Of a DNA stretch of 34,775 nucleotides, positions 1 through 9,046 are shown piece by piece (the stretch's first letter is position 1; every line of letters begins with the position of its first letter). The DNA comes from JAYEHK01 sp034659475 (GTDB taxonomy: Bacteria > Bacillota > Syntrophomonadia > Syntrophomonadales > Syntrophomonadaceae): assembly GCA_034659475.1 (NCBI GenBank), contig JAYEHK010000147.1, positions 1 through 34,775 of the forward strand, given 5' to 3'. The position numbers and the translations under genes are program-made. A model generated the notes under the pieces. The model was not told where the DNA came from. It saw nothing but the letters and a program-made list of their open reading frames with translations, and did no database searches.

Positions 1-113
1 TAGTAAAAATCATTACCTTTTTCACGGGCCATGCAATATATCGCTTGGCTCGTTATTTTTTTATGTTGACCGGTATAGCTTAGGCGGCCGTATTGCGTTG
101 TTTTCCCGTTCAT
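1..113 (-). CDS. Start of an unrecognised gene leaving the left edge (partial)
   Basis: An open frame starts at an ATG (complement of 111-113) and runs off the window edge after 37 codons. It begins MNGKTTQYGRLSYTGQHKK and ends GNDFY. A GGAG-type ribosome binding site lies about 9 nt upstream. It follows the 730-residue gene on the same strand after about 90 nt, so it could be the next gene of the accessory cassette. I do not recognise the family, and the visible part is too short for a domain call. A competing frame starts at TTG just after the upstream stop and gives a 47-residue peptide, but it has no ribosome binding site. Confidence 0.4.
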   Translation of the reverse strand, partial: MNGKTTQYGRLSYTGQHKKITSQAIYCMAREKGNDFY

Positions 114-206
114 TGCCTGTCGCTCCGATGTTATTCTGTCGCTGGATGCCATTTCTTTCGGAAAAATAATGTGTTGTTTCTGCCGCCGGTAATTTGTCGT
201 TCAACA

Positions 207-2399
207 CTATTTCAATCGATACAAATCAATATTAAACTCTTTAGCCAGTGTGCTAACATCTACCTCTCGTCCTGTGTTCTTAGATATACAAGCAATGTGA
301 AACTTAATCAGCATTGCCATTGCCAAATCATCAGAAGTCTTATCATTTATTGCAAAAAGTACTGATAAAACCTTTTCCAAATTCATTAAATGCTGCCTGC
401 TAAAATGGATGTTTTGATTAGCTAATTTTTCGATTAACTCCACCACGAGATCTGTTGCTCTATTCCTATGTATATCATCTATCTGTAAAGTAACATTTTC
501 CCCTGCAATTTGTCTGAAATTATGTTTGTAATCTCTGCTTGTGGAAAGGTATGGATCAATATCAGCTGCTATGCAATAATCCCACATTGTTTCGGGAATT
601 AGGCAAGGCTGATTTTGTGGATCAAAATGTAAAAATAGTCCAGTTTCTTTCTTAATTAGAATATCATCATCGATCGTCTCAAAAAATTTATCAAGCGCTC
701 TTTTCCTTAAAATGGGTAGAATTATTGTTTCACAATGAAATTGCTCTATTCCTTCAATAAGAATGGTTTTGCTTAGCTTGTTATTAGATATGGCGCTACT
801 TATATCCAAATAATTGACACTGTAGTCTGTAACCGATAAAAGTGTATGGGTTGTAGCATAGTTTGTAATAGCGACCGCAGAAGCCACCTGTCTCGCTGAC
901 GACGACGTCAAGACGGGAATTATGCCAGCTAAACATATTGCCGTTATCCACAATGCTGCACTCTTAGCATTCTCAACATCGATCCCCATACTTGACATAT
1001 TATATTTTAATGATTTTACAAAATCATAGACATTATTTAGATCATTCTGCTTGATTTCAAAATCTAATTTGCGTGGTGCTTCTATAATCCATTTGGGTGT
1101 TTTTGCTTCCATTTCGGAACTTGCTTCCGAATTTTGAAGCAACGGCCTTAGGAGTGCAACTTGCGACAGTAATTTTGGCACATCATGAATTGCTTCACGA
1201 ATATTCTCTTCAAATTGTGAATTGATTTGTTGATTTTGATCCTTGATGCTTTTAATTTCATCAATAATATATTGTTTACTACTTTCAAGCTTTTCTATTT
1301 CAACTGCAATTTCATTGCGCTTATTTTCAATAACAAATAACCTTTTCTGGTATTCCTTTTCTTCAATGTCTAATTGATGCATTTTATCTAGCCATAAATC
1401 CCGCACAGCTGTTTCAATTGCTTCTTCTTTTATTTTTGAAAACGGATATGTATCTAATAAGCGATTCGTTAAATCGTACAACTCCTCATCTAAAGTCAAT
1501 CCGTTGTCAACCAGTGTTATCAGATTCTGTGCCCGCTTAAGCAAATCATTGTTATTAGTAAACATCTGTACAAATTCTGCAATTGCTTTTTTTCCTGACC
1601 TTGTAAGTTGTTCATTTGCTTCATTATTATTTTTGAACCAATCTCTAATATCGTTTAGGGTTTTGCGGATTTCATCATCCTGGGAAGGGTATTCCCTTCT
1701 AGAAATGTTTGACTTAGGCATCTCGTAAAATGGTGCAAAGCAAAATTTCTTATCAATAATCTCTATGTTTATACATTGTCCTTCCGTAAGACTAAAGCAG
1801 TCTACACCCTTTGGATATAATCGAGAATCCTTTAGTTTGATAAAAGTTCCTTCAAAATCTTCTTTGGTCAGTTTTAATGTTGCCTTACTGTCTCTAAATC
1901 CAAGCAAAACTATTTGTGCCGGTTCAAATTCAATATCTACTATACCCTGAGTTAATTTTTTACGAACATTTTTTTTATCATCAATAGAACCATTTTGCCA
2001 AATTACATAGATTGGTTCCCCTACATGTTTTTTTGCCTCATATAAACAAAATCTCCGAGTAGTTTGCGTTGGATGGATTGTATTTTCGTTTTCAGTTAGT
2101 TCATCAAACTCTTGCATGTGATAGTTTGTATAATTAGCATTGCCTAGTTGATAATTAGAATATCTGGCTCGGACATCAATTTCCCAAACGCCAATTTGAC
2201 CCACTTCAAAAGTTTTATCCATGAAGCTACAAATGAAACAACCGTCATCGGGGTATTGTTCTGAATAATTTTCTTGAGTAGCAAGTTGATCTTCTGAATA
2301 TTCCCCTAAAATCTCTACCAAATATCGTTGCCATACACCTCTTTGAAGTTTGTCATCAATTGGTCTTAAAACTTTATTAACCACTCCTAGCACTTTCAT
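207..2399 (-). CDS. Large cassette protein: coiled coil plus degenerate ATPase-like C-terminus, function unknown
   Basis: This is a 730-residue protein that I cannot assign to a named family. Residues 1-330 look globular and mixed alpha/beta. Residues 342-400 are a strong coiled-coil stretch rich in E, K, I and Q. Residues 460-620 have the rhythm of a P-loop ATPase: a hydrophobic strand and small-residue loop (AGIIPVLTSSSARQ, near 491) where a Walker A would sit, then a Walker B-like strand (TILIEGI, near 545). There is no GKS/GKT, so nucleotide hydrolysis is doubtful. No signal peptide or clear membrane segment is seen. The ATG overlaps the stop of the zinc-ribbon gene (ATGA), with GGAGGG about 8 nt upstream, so the two are translationally coupled and probably work together. 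The ATPase reading is inference from pattern, not a family match. Confidence 0.85.
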   Translation of the reverse strand: MKVLGVVNKVLRPIDDKLQRGVWQRYLVEILGEYSEDQLATQENYSEQYPDDGCFICSFMDKTFEVGQIGVWEIDVRARYSNYQLGNANYTNYHMQEFDELTENENTIHPTQTTRRFCLYEAKKHVGEPIYVIWQNGSIDDKKNVRKKLTQGIVDIEFEPAQIVLLGFRDSKATLKLTKEDFEGTFIKLKDSRLYPKGVDCFSLTEGQCINIEIIDKKFCFAPFYEMPKSNISRREYPSQDDEIRKTLNDIRDWFKNNNEANEQLTRSGKKAIAEFVQMFTNNNDLLKRAQNLITLVDNGLTLDEELYDLTNRLLDTYPFSKIKEEAIETAVRDLWLDKMHQLDIEEKEYQKRLFVIENKRNEIAVEIEKLESSKQYIIDEIKSIKDQNQQINSQFEENIREAIHDVPKLLSQVALLRPLLQNSEASSEMEAKTPKWIIEAPRKLDFEIKQNDLNNVYDFVKSLKYNMSSMGIDVENAKSAALWITAICLAGIIPVLTSSSARQVASAVAITNYATTHTLLSVTDYSVNYLDISSAISNNKLSKTILIEGIEQFHCETIILPILRKRALDKFFETIDDDILIKKETGLFLHFDPQNQPCLIPETMWDYCIAADIDPYLSTSRDYKHNFRQIAGENVTLQIDDIHRNRATDLVVELIEKLANQNIHFSRQHLMNLEKVLSVLFAINDKTSDDLAMAMLIKFHIACISKNTGREVDVSTLAKEFNIDLYRLK

Positions 2400-4096
2400 T
2401 TTATATCCCTCCGCGTAATTAGTGATAATCTGGTCTTTACAGACTGCAGGCCTCTTAAATTTTCACTATGTAGCCCTTTTTCAGTCGTGTTAATATAATT
2501 AATAATCGCCCCGATACTGTTTTTCTCAGCAAAAGTATTCGTTGTAAATGTGTCGGGTATTTGCTTATTTAGAACAGGCACAAGACTTTGCGCTTCATTA
2601 ATAAACCCCTTAGAACTTGCGTTAGCCAGTTTACGCGCAAGCCACAGGCAATCAATTATCCATTTCGCATTTTCTTCTACTGATTTTGCAAAAGCAAAAC
2701 TTACATACCCAAATGAACCGGCATCTAACATATATCCATCACAAAGACTGAATTGCTTAAAAAGACTTATATCTATTAAACCCTTGTTTAAATCAACACC
2801 GGCTTGTTTCACAAACTGTCCTTTAATCAAAAAGTAAAAGCATACCCTCACACCCTGAGGCGCTACGGCAATCCTGATTTTTGAGAATTCTTGCGGGTCT
2901 GGCACAATTATTGTGCGAAAAATAGGGCTGAACTTAAAAGCCTCCGTACCAACCTCAACCGTTAAGGAGGGTTCGAAAACCTGATCCTTATCGATATTAT
3001 CGATTTGAAAAATCAAGTCGCCACCTATCCAAGTCGACTCAATCTCAATTTTTCCACTCGGCAGATTATCAATTAAGTAATACTTCTTATTATTTTGACC
3101 AACGGCAATTTTCTCACTACTGTTATCGATCAAGCTCCGTCCCATTTGTTTACCATCGAAACACCATACTCTAAAGCCTAATTGCTCTAACCCTGCAGAT
3201 GTAGTACACTCGAGAACAACCCTTTCATTAGGCAAAACTGGTGTTTTATCTTCCTTGAAATACAGAGGAATTGGAGATACCACTCTCATTTTAAATCCTG
3301 GTCGCTTGGTAGATAATCCCCAATGATTTAGCCATTGGACAAGTTCTTTGCTCTCGAACCCTGGCATGCAAATAATCCACATAGCCCAACCCTCTATTTC
3401 TAATTCATGTTTTTGATATTCCAGTTCTTTTGGCCATTGTTCAACTGGAATTGGTAGTCTCCGCGGACGTGCAACAAGACATAATCTACTTCCTAAAATA
3501 ACCCCACGATACGGATTAATTCTAAGACCTCCGTCTAATGGATGCTCATAAAAAGTTCCTGTTGCCTCAAGTCCAGTTGCTCCACATGTATAAGTAGATA
3601 AATCAATCTGAAGGTTATCCGCTTCAACTGTATAGTCATTCTGGCTAGGATGTACACCGCAAAAATATCCTGAACCTGCTGGATGTAGCCATCCGCCAAG
3701 TATCATTGATCTGTTTCCTAATTTTAAACTAAAGTTCAAATCACTATTTTTGATAATTGAGCAAATGCTATTATATTTTTCAATTGATAATGCAGGGAAA
3801 AAAACATACATACCCCATTTGTCATCATCAACTGTTATGGCTGTTCGTAATCTTTCTTCAAATCTCTTTGCTTTCTTTCCAATTTTACTTTCGAACGCAG
3901 TATATAAATCGCATTTAAAAGCGCCTTCGTTTTGCTTAGGTCTATGCTTGAAAAAGGTCTTCCACTCTTCGTGACTGCGACGAACAAAACTAACTTCTTT
4001 GTCACATGAAGGGCAGCGAAAAGAGTCCCAACTGTTGCCTTCTTCAGCATCAACTTCAATTCTATTCCCATTAGTGATTCTGATTGCTTTTTTCAT
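2396..4096 (-). CDS. CoiA-like zinc-ribbon protein, function unknown
   Basis: A 566-residue protein from the ATG at 4096, where GAGGTG lies about 6 nt upstream. A GTG at 4105 is in frame but sits inside that ribosome binding site. The N-terminus carries a probable zinc site: C28-x2-C31, H51 in an FFKHRP context, and C62. This layout recalls the N-terminal zinc ribbon of competence CoiA-like proteins. The remaining roughly 500 residues are beta-rich, with many W, G and P residues and no catalytic motif that I recognise. The C-terminal 100 residues look helical. It is coupled by a 4-bp overlap to the 730-residue gene and lies about 60 nt after the broken DUF3644 gene. Zinc binding is an inference. 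A role in recognising DNA or RNA within a defence cassette is plausible but unproven. Confidence 0.85.
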   Translation of the reverse strand: MKKAIRITNGNRIEVDAEEGNSWDSFRCPSCDKEVSFVRRSHEEWKTFFKHRPKQNEGAFKCDLYTAFESKIGKKAKRFEERLRTAITVDDDKWGMYVFFPALSIEKYNSICSIIKNSDLNFSLKLGNRSMILGGWLHPAGSGYFCGVHPSQNDYTVEADNLQIDLSTYTCGATGLEATGTFYEHPLDGGLRINPYRGVILGSRLCLVARPRRLPIPVEQWPKELEYQKHELEIEGWAMWIICMPGFESKELVQWLNHWGLSTKRPGFKMRVVSPIPLYFKEDKTPVLPNERVVLECTTSAGLEQLGFRVWCFDGKQMGRSLIDNSSEKIAVGQNNKKYYLIDNLPSGKIEIESTWIGGDLIFQIDNIDKDQVFEPSLTVEVGTEAFKFSPIFRTIIVPDPQEFSKIRIAVAPQGVRVCFYFLIKGQFVKQAGVDLNKGLIDISLFKQFSLCDGYMLDAGSFGYVSFAFAKSVEENAKWIIDCLWLARKLANASSKGFINEAQSLVPVLNKQIPDTFTTNTFAEKNSIGAIINYINTTEKGLHSENLRGLQSVKTRLSLITRRDIK

Positions 4097-4166
4097 ATAT
4101 TTCACCTCGAATTTGAACCTAGCTTATAATAATTCACGAAGATAGCCATGTAGCTGTTCTCAATGT

Positions 4167-5236
4167 TCATTCATAATCTTTAATATCTAATTCATGAGAA
4201 GTCAATTCATTTAAATGAGCACAGCTAAACTTACCTTCAGAGAATACTTTAACAATAAACTCTACCCAGTTCTCTGTGTACAGATAATCATTATGTGCTT
4301 GATCATAATAACAATACTTGGGATTTGTATCAAATGGGTCTTCAGCATCCTTTTGTGGTCTTACGTTAAACAGATGCCATAGCCGAGTATGATTTGTAAT
4401 GGTAAAATCAGTTATTCCACTTGCTTGAACTTTTGCAACTACTACACTTGGTCTATGTCTTCCTGTATTAACTCCTTCAACTCTAACAACCTTATCCTTA
4501 ATAATTGCTGTTAACTTTTGTACTTCTTCTTGTTCTTCAGGTGTGAGGGCTTCCCACTTTAGGAACTCAACAGATGTATCATTTCTACTAGCACTGGCTA
4601 CTTTTGGGATAGCAATTAGTTTTATGCTGTACTCTTGACTATTAAATACATCTTCTGAAAGTTCACTGCGATATTTATTAATATATTCAACTAGGTTTTG
4701 TACCTCACTAGACAATAAGTTGCGCTGAGCTTGCTTCTGTTCTTTAGTTATAACTCTCGAAAACTGCAAAGAAAAAGCTAAATTTTCGCTAATTGCATAT
4801 TCTTCACCAAACACTTTAACTAATGTACTTTCATAGTTGTAGAGAAGTGCCTGACATTCACCAAATATAAGTGTATCAAGAATCTGTTTTTCTATATATC
4901 TGTGTTCGATTTTATTTCTTAAACAAATGAAAAATTTTAAATTCTTTTCTTCAGCTTCAGTTAATTCGTTATACTTCTTGATAGATTCACTTAATTCCCA
5001 AGCCTTGCGTTCACCGTCCACTCTAATGAATCGATTCTTTTTTTATAGTAATACTTGTCTCCTATGGTATTGTTAAAATAAGCATGAAAGAGTCTATTCC
5101 AAGCCATAACCATTAAAGAAATATAGTTCTCCACTCTGAAAGGTGCACGAGGTTTATTATAGATTTCAACTGCTAATAATGCACTATCAATTGAACTCTC
5201 TAAAATGCTTTTTGTTTTACCTTTTCTTAGACTCAA
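4167..5236 (-). pseudogene. DUF3644-type protein split by a -1 frameshift
   Basis: Two frames read as one protein of about 355 residues. The first (5236-4991) starts at TTG after GGAGATGAG and contains the DUF3644-like stretch ALLAVEIYNKP. The second (open below about 5021, to 4167) continues with helical sequence, an LRNKIEHR segment (4902-4918) and a C-terminal part (TNPKYCYYDQAHNDYLYT) typical of the same family. The segment RNKIEH fits the R-x4-H pattern of HEPN ribonuclease-like folds. The frames join at a run of seven A on the coding strand (5038-5044); eight would restore one frame. It could be a true mutation, an assembly error, or slippage at the A-run. If intact, it would be the first gene of the accessory cassette. 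Confidence 0.75.
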
Positions 5237-5467
5237 TTAACTCATCTCCAGTTCATACCTTAGTATCCAACTGCCAATTATAGACATTAGTTGCCTTATA
5301 ACCCACGCAGACGCTCTAGAAAGCAGTGGAATGTTTGTTGTTTCCCTATTTACCCAGACAACCAATAAATGCATTATCTTTTCAACAACCTTAATCCACC
5401 CAAATCTAATCACATTCCGAATCCACCACAATTCCTTTCCCTGTAGACTTCTGTACGCAAATGGCAT
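5237..5467 (-). CDS. Doubtful 76-codon ORF abutting the DUF3644 gene
   Basis: An ATG-initiated frame whose TAA lies directly against the TTG start of the DUF3644-type gene. Its product is unusually rich in tryptophan and isoleucine (KELWWIRNVIRFGW near the start), with no signal peptide and no recognised family. Only a poor AGGA lies 2-3 nt upstream of the start. It may be a chance frame or a gene remnant, and the tight junction is its only support. Confidence 0.2.
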   Translation of the reverse strand: MPFAYRSLQGKELWWIRNVIRFGWIKVVEKIMHLLVVWVNRETTNIPLLSRASAWVIRQLMSIIGSWILRYELEMS

Positions 5468-5844
5468 ATCCTGCTAAATAATATAGAATTATGGCCTCTG
5501 CACTTATTAAAACCGCTCACAACAAATCAAAAATACATATACCCAGCAAAAAAAGCCAAACTCACATCTACAAAAACAGACCCCTCCCAACAAAGGAGCA
5601 GCCTATCTTCTGTCGTCCATTTCACTTTTATGGATCATCGTTCCCGCCCTCTTTGGCCGAGTGAATAGTGTAAAGAGTTACATCATTGGCATTTTTAATT
5701 TAGAAGAACGCCTGATTAGCTTTTCCAGGTAGATCACCCATAATCACACTATATAAAAAAGCAATTTCCGTATTTGTCTAAAATTACAGTAACTAAGGCA
5801 ATATCGTATTAGCAAGGTTGTACTGATATGCTTGCTCTAAACCG
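5468..5844. other. Spacer without recognisable genes
   Basis: This stretch separates the accessory cassette from the GLUG-like fragment downstream of nuoN. I see no convincing ORF, RNA gene or strong promoter on either strand. It is AT-rich at the cassette side. It marks the likely boundary between accessory DNA and the conserved nuo operon. Confidence 0.4.
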
Positions 5845-6090
5845 TCAATGCTCCAAACCAGAAGGCGTAAAAATCCTGCTATCTTCAAACCGGCCCCGGC
5901 TTATGTCGCTAGGATCAGTATTGGAGGAACAGGTACGTAAGAGTCCGACTGCTAACTGCCCTCTCGAAGCACCTTCTCCAGCACTTATACTTCCTGTTGT
6001 ATAACAGTTGCTGGCACTTCCATTCGATACATATCCTGCTTGATAGGAATAATAAAAAGCGCCTCCTGCCAAAACAGAAGACGCTTTCAT
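5845..6090 (-). pseudogene. Fragment resembling a GLUG-repeat surface protein
   Basis: The frame reads a short segment around SASNCYTTGSISAGEGA that matches the style of GLUG repeats (NCYATGSVSG-like units found in secreted and cell-surface proteins of Firmicutes). The match fades after about 45 residues, probably by frameshift, and no full repeat array, signal peptide or anchor is present. The apparent ATG lies inside the nuo terminator hairpin and has no ribosome binding site. It is best read as a decayed remnant of a larger surface-protein gene. A chance resemblance cannot be excluded. Confidence 0.3.
6054..6088 (-). terminator. Rho-independent terminator of the nuo operon
   Basis: On the minus strand a 13-bp stem (arms 6075-6087 and 6056-6068, with some G-U pairs) closes a 6-nt loop and is followed by TTTTTATTATT. 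It lies about 25 nt after the nuoN stop codon. Confidence 0.8.
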
Positions 6091-6110
6091 TATTGTTTCT
6101 AAAAACGAAC

Positions 6111-7523
6111 CTAGAAAAACACACTAATAGCGAACTGTGCCATTTGAGCCAGTGGTGCAGGATACAGTCCAAAAGCAAGTGTCCCGATCAAGCAGGCCCA
6201 CATCGCAAAGCGCGCTGCGCTGCCCACTTCTACTGCCTTCTCGGAGGCTGCCTCACCGATATACATAGCCTTGGCTACCATCAGATAGTAATAAACCGAT
6301 ACCATACTCATGATCAGTCCAACAAAAGCCAGCCATAGATAACCGGATTGTATAACTCCGGAGAACAGGTAGAACTTACCCACAAAGCCAGCCAATGGCG
6401 GAATCCCTGCCAGCGAGAGAAGGCATACCGTCATGACTGCTGCCAGCATGGGAGAGCGTTTGCTGAGCCCATTAAACGCTTCTATAGCCGTACTGTCTGA
6501 ATCAACTTCGACCGCCGTTGCAACCGCAAAGGCCCCTGTATTAGAGAATACATAGAGCATGGCGTAGAAGAGCACCCCTTTTAATCCGTAAACATTAGCG
6601 GCTACCAACCCCGTCAGGATATACCCTGCCTGGGCAATACTCGAATAAGCCAACAGGCGTTTGACATCCGTCTGTGCCAGTGCAATCAGGTTACCGATAA
6701 TCATGGTTAACGCTGCCAGAACAGCCAGGGCCAGACTCCAGTTAAACTGACTGAGTGGGAACGCCACCATAAATACACGCGCCATCGCTGCAAAACCTGC
6801 TGCCTTGGAGCCAACTGCCAGATAAGTAGTAACCGGAATCGGCGCACCCTGATAGATATCCGGTGCCCACATATGGAAAGGAACCGCCGAGATTTTAAAG
6901 GCAAAACCTGCAATCATCATGACGATCCCTGCAATCAGCGCCGGCTCGGTTGTCATACTGCCAGCAATCTCACTGATCACAGTGGTTCCGCTCATCGCGT
7001 AGATTAAGCTCATACCAAATAACAGCACTGCAGAGGAGACCGCACCCAGGATGAGATATTTTAATCCCGCTTCTGTCGATAGCCCATCATTAAGAAGATA
7101 GGCAGTCAGAATATAGAAGCTGATGGTCATCAGTTCAAGACCAATATAAATGGTGATCAGATCACCAGCACAGGCCATTACCATCATTCCCAGGGTAGCA
7201 AAAATCATCAATGCATAGAATTCACTGGAACGTTCCTCAAAACGTTCGTTATACTTCACAGCACTGAACATTACCAGCAGTGCTGCAACGAGGAAAAGGA
7301 TCTTAAAGAAATTCCCATAGGAATCAACCAGATATGCCCCACCAAAATAAGTCTCCGAGGAACCAAAATTCAGGATAGCATACGCCAGAACGGCCAGTAG
7401 CGCCATAACGGACAACTTGCCTACGACTACTTTGCCGCGCTGTGGAAGCACCAACCCAAAGATAAGAACCACAAGACCGATTAGACAGGTAAGGATCTCT
7501 GTTGAAAGCAGACTATAATTCAT
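6111..7523 (-). CDS. nuoN: NADH-quinone oxidoreductase subunit N
   Basis: This is a membrane antiporter-like subunit of respiratory complex I, 470 residues, with about 14 hydrophobic segments. Family landmarks include the TM5 glutamate region (YIGLELMTISFYIL), the TM7 lysine region (GFAFKISAVPFHMWAPDIYQGAP) and GSKAAGFA. It takes part in proton pumping coupled to quinone reduction in the cytoplasmic membrane. The ATG shares one base with the nuoM stop (TAATG), and AGGAGGG lies upstream. It is the last gene of the operon and is followed by a terminator. Length and motifs are normal. Confidence 0.97.
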   Translation of the reverse strand: MNYSLLSTEILTCLIGLVVLIFGLVLPQRGKVVVGKLSVMALLAVLAYAILNFGSSETYFGGAYLVDSYGNFFKILFLVAALLVMFSAVKYNERFEERSSEFYALMIFATLGMMVMACAGDLITIYIGLELMTISFYILTAYLLNDGLSTEAGLKYLILGAVSSAVLLFGMSLIYAMSGTTVISEIAGSMTTEPALIAGIVMMIAGFAFKISAVPFHMWAPDIYQGAPIPVTTYLAVGSKAAGFAAMARVFMVAFPLSQFNWSLALAVLAALTMIIGNLIALAQTDVKRLLAYSSIAQAGYILTGLVAANVYGLKGVLFYAMLYVFSNTGAFAVATAVEVDSDSTAIEAFNGLSKRSPMLAAVMTVCLLSLAGIPPLAGFVGKFYLFSGVIQSGYLWLAFVGLIMSMVSVYYYLMVAKAMYIGEAASEKAVEVGSAARFAMWACLIGTLAFGLYPAPLAQMAQFAISVFF

Positions 7524-9031
7524 TAGAATATCCCTCCTATCTGAATAGATCCAATATGTGCAAGGAGTTCCCCAACACCGCTGTTAATCAGATCCATTAC
7601 TGTGAACGGCAGAATTCCACCGATCAGAATGGCTGCCCCAAGAACGATCAAGGGTACGAGTTCAGGACCTTTCAAGTCCTGCAAATGATCCCATTCCTCT
7701 TTACGGGGACCAAACAGAACATCTCCCAGGGTTCTTAAAATGTAAACCGCTGTGAGGATAATCCCTGTAATGGCTATAATCGCAATCACCTTAAAGGTAC
7801 TAAACGCCCCTACAAAGATGGTAAATTCCCCGATGAAGTTTACCGTACCCGGCAATCCAAGAGAGGCGAGACCGGCCAACATAAAACCAGTTGCCAGTCG
7901 TGGCATCTGATGGGCAAGCCCGCCAAAATCATCCACATTACGGGTATGACTCTTTTCATACAGATTCCCAATCATGGCGAAGAACAATGCTGCCATGACA
8001 CCATGTGCAAACATCATCATAATCGCACCATTAATACTGATCACATTTAAGGCTGCGATACCAATCAACACATAGCCCATATGGCTGACACTGGAGTACC
8101 CGACAATGTACTTCAAATCCTTCTGACTCAAACAAATGAATGCCGCGTAAACCACATTACCAAGAGCTAGAATGACAATAATAGGGGCAATGTACTTGGC
8201 CCCAGCAGGCAGAATAAACAGCCCGATCCGGATCAAACCATAGCCACCGATTTTCTTCAGAACACCTGCATGAATCATGCTAACCGCTGTAGGCGCACCC
8301 GCATATCCATCGGGTGACCAACCATGGAAGGGAAACATCGACAACAGGGTTCCAAAACCAAAAGCCATCAGCGCATAAACAAAGATCTGGAACCCAACCG
8401 GGAACTCAACCCCTGCAAGCGTCATTATATCCATACTGGGGAAACCCAGCAGGCCTTTGGCGGTTACAAACAAAGCAATTAAACCGACCAGCAAAAATGC
8501 ACTTCCGATGAGGAGGTAAATGGTCAGTTTCATGCCCGCGTATTCCTTGGTTACGCGCTTGGTAGAACCCCACATAATGACCATCAGGTAAATAGGAATA
8601 ACCACCACTTCGTAGAACATGAAAAAGATAAATAAGTCGGTTGTAACAAAGGTTCCCATAACCCCTGTGATTAAAATCAGGAGCAGGGCAAAAAACTCTT
8701 TTCCCCGGGGTGAAATATTCCAGGATGCATACACGCCACTGAAACCAATAAGGTTCGTCAGTAAGAGCAGCGGCAGACTAATTCCGTCAACCCCCAGCGC
8801 ATAAGAAACACCCAGATCGGCTACCCAGGGAATGTTTTCGATAAACTGCATTCCACCCGCAGAACGGTCATAAGTAATAAACACAATCAAGGACAACACG
8901 AGGCTGATGAAAGTGCTCCCAGCAGCTATATACTTGATAGCCTTTTCCTGATCCTTTGGCAGAGCCATAATAAAAATAGCGCCAATTATAGGAATAAACA
9001 GGGTTAAGGACAATAAAGGTAAATTGTTCAT
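7523..9031 (-). CDS. nuoM: NADH-quinone oxidoreductase subunit M
   Basis: This is a 502-residue antiporter-like membrane subunit of complex I. The TM5 glutamate lies in FMFYEVVVIPIYLMV. The FPFHGWSPDGYAGAPTAVSM stretch and the GVLKKIGGYGLIR stretch hold the conserved proline, histidine and lysine residues of the proton channel. A GGAGGTG site precedes the ATG. It lies between nuoL (gap about 15 nt) and nuoN (one-base overlap), which implies coordinated translation of the distal membrane arm. No unusual feature was seen. Confidence 0.97.
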   Translation of the reverse strand: MNNLPLLSLTLFIPIIGAIFIMALPKDQEKAIKYIAAGSTFISLVLSLIVFITYDRSAGGMQFIENIPWVADLGVSYALGVDGISLPLLLLTNLIGFSGVYASWNISPRGKEFFALLLILITGVMGTFVTTDLFIFFMFYEVVVIPIYLMVIMWGSTKRVTKEYAGMKLTIYLLIGSAFLLVGLIALFVTAKGLLGFPSMDIMTLAGVEFPVGFQIFVYALMAFGFGTLLSMFPFHGWSPDGYAGAPTAVSMIHAGVLKKIGGYGLIRIGLFILPAGAKYIAPIIVILALGNVVYAAFICLSQKDLKYIVGYSSVSHMGYVLIGIAALNVISINGAIMMMFAHGVMAALFFAMIGNLYEKSHTRNVDDFGGLAHQMPRLATGFMLAGLASLGLPGTVNFIGEFTIFVGAFSTFKVIAIIAITGIILTAVYILRTLGDVLFGPRKEEWDHLQDLKGPELVPLIVLGAAILIGGILPFTVMDLINSGVGELLAHIGSIQIGGIF

Positions 9032-9046
9032 CTTTCATCCACCTCC

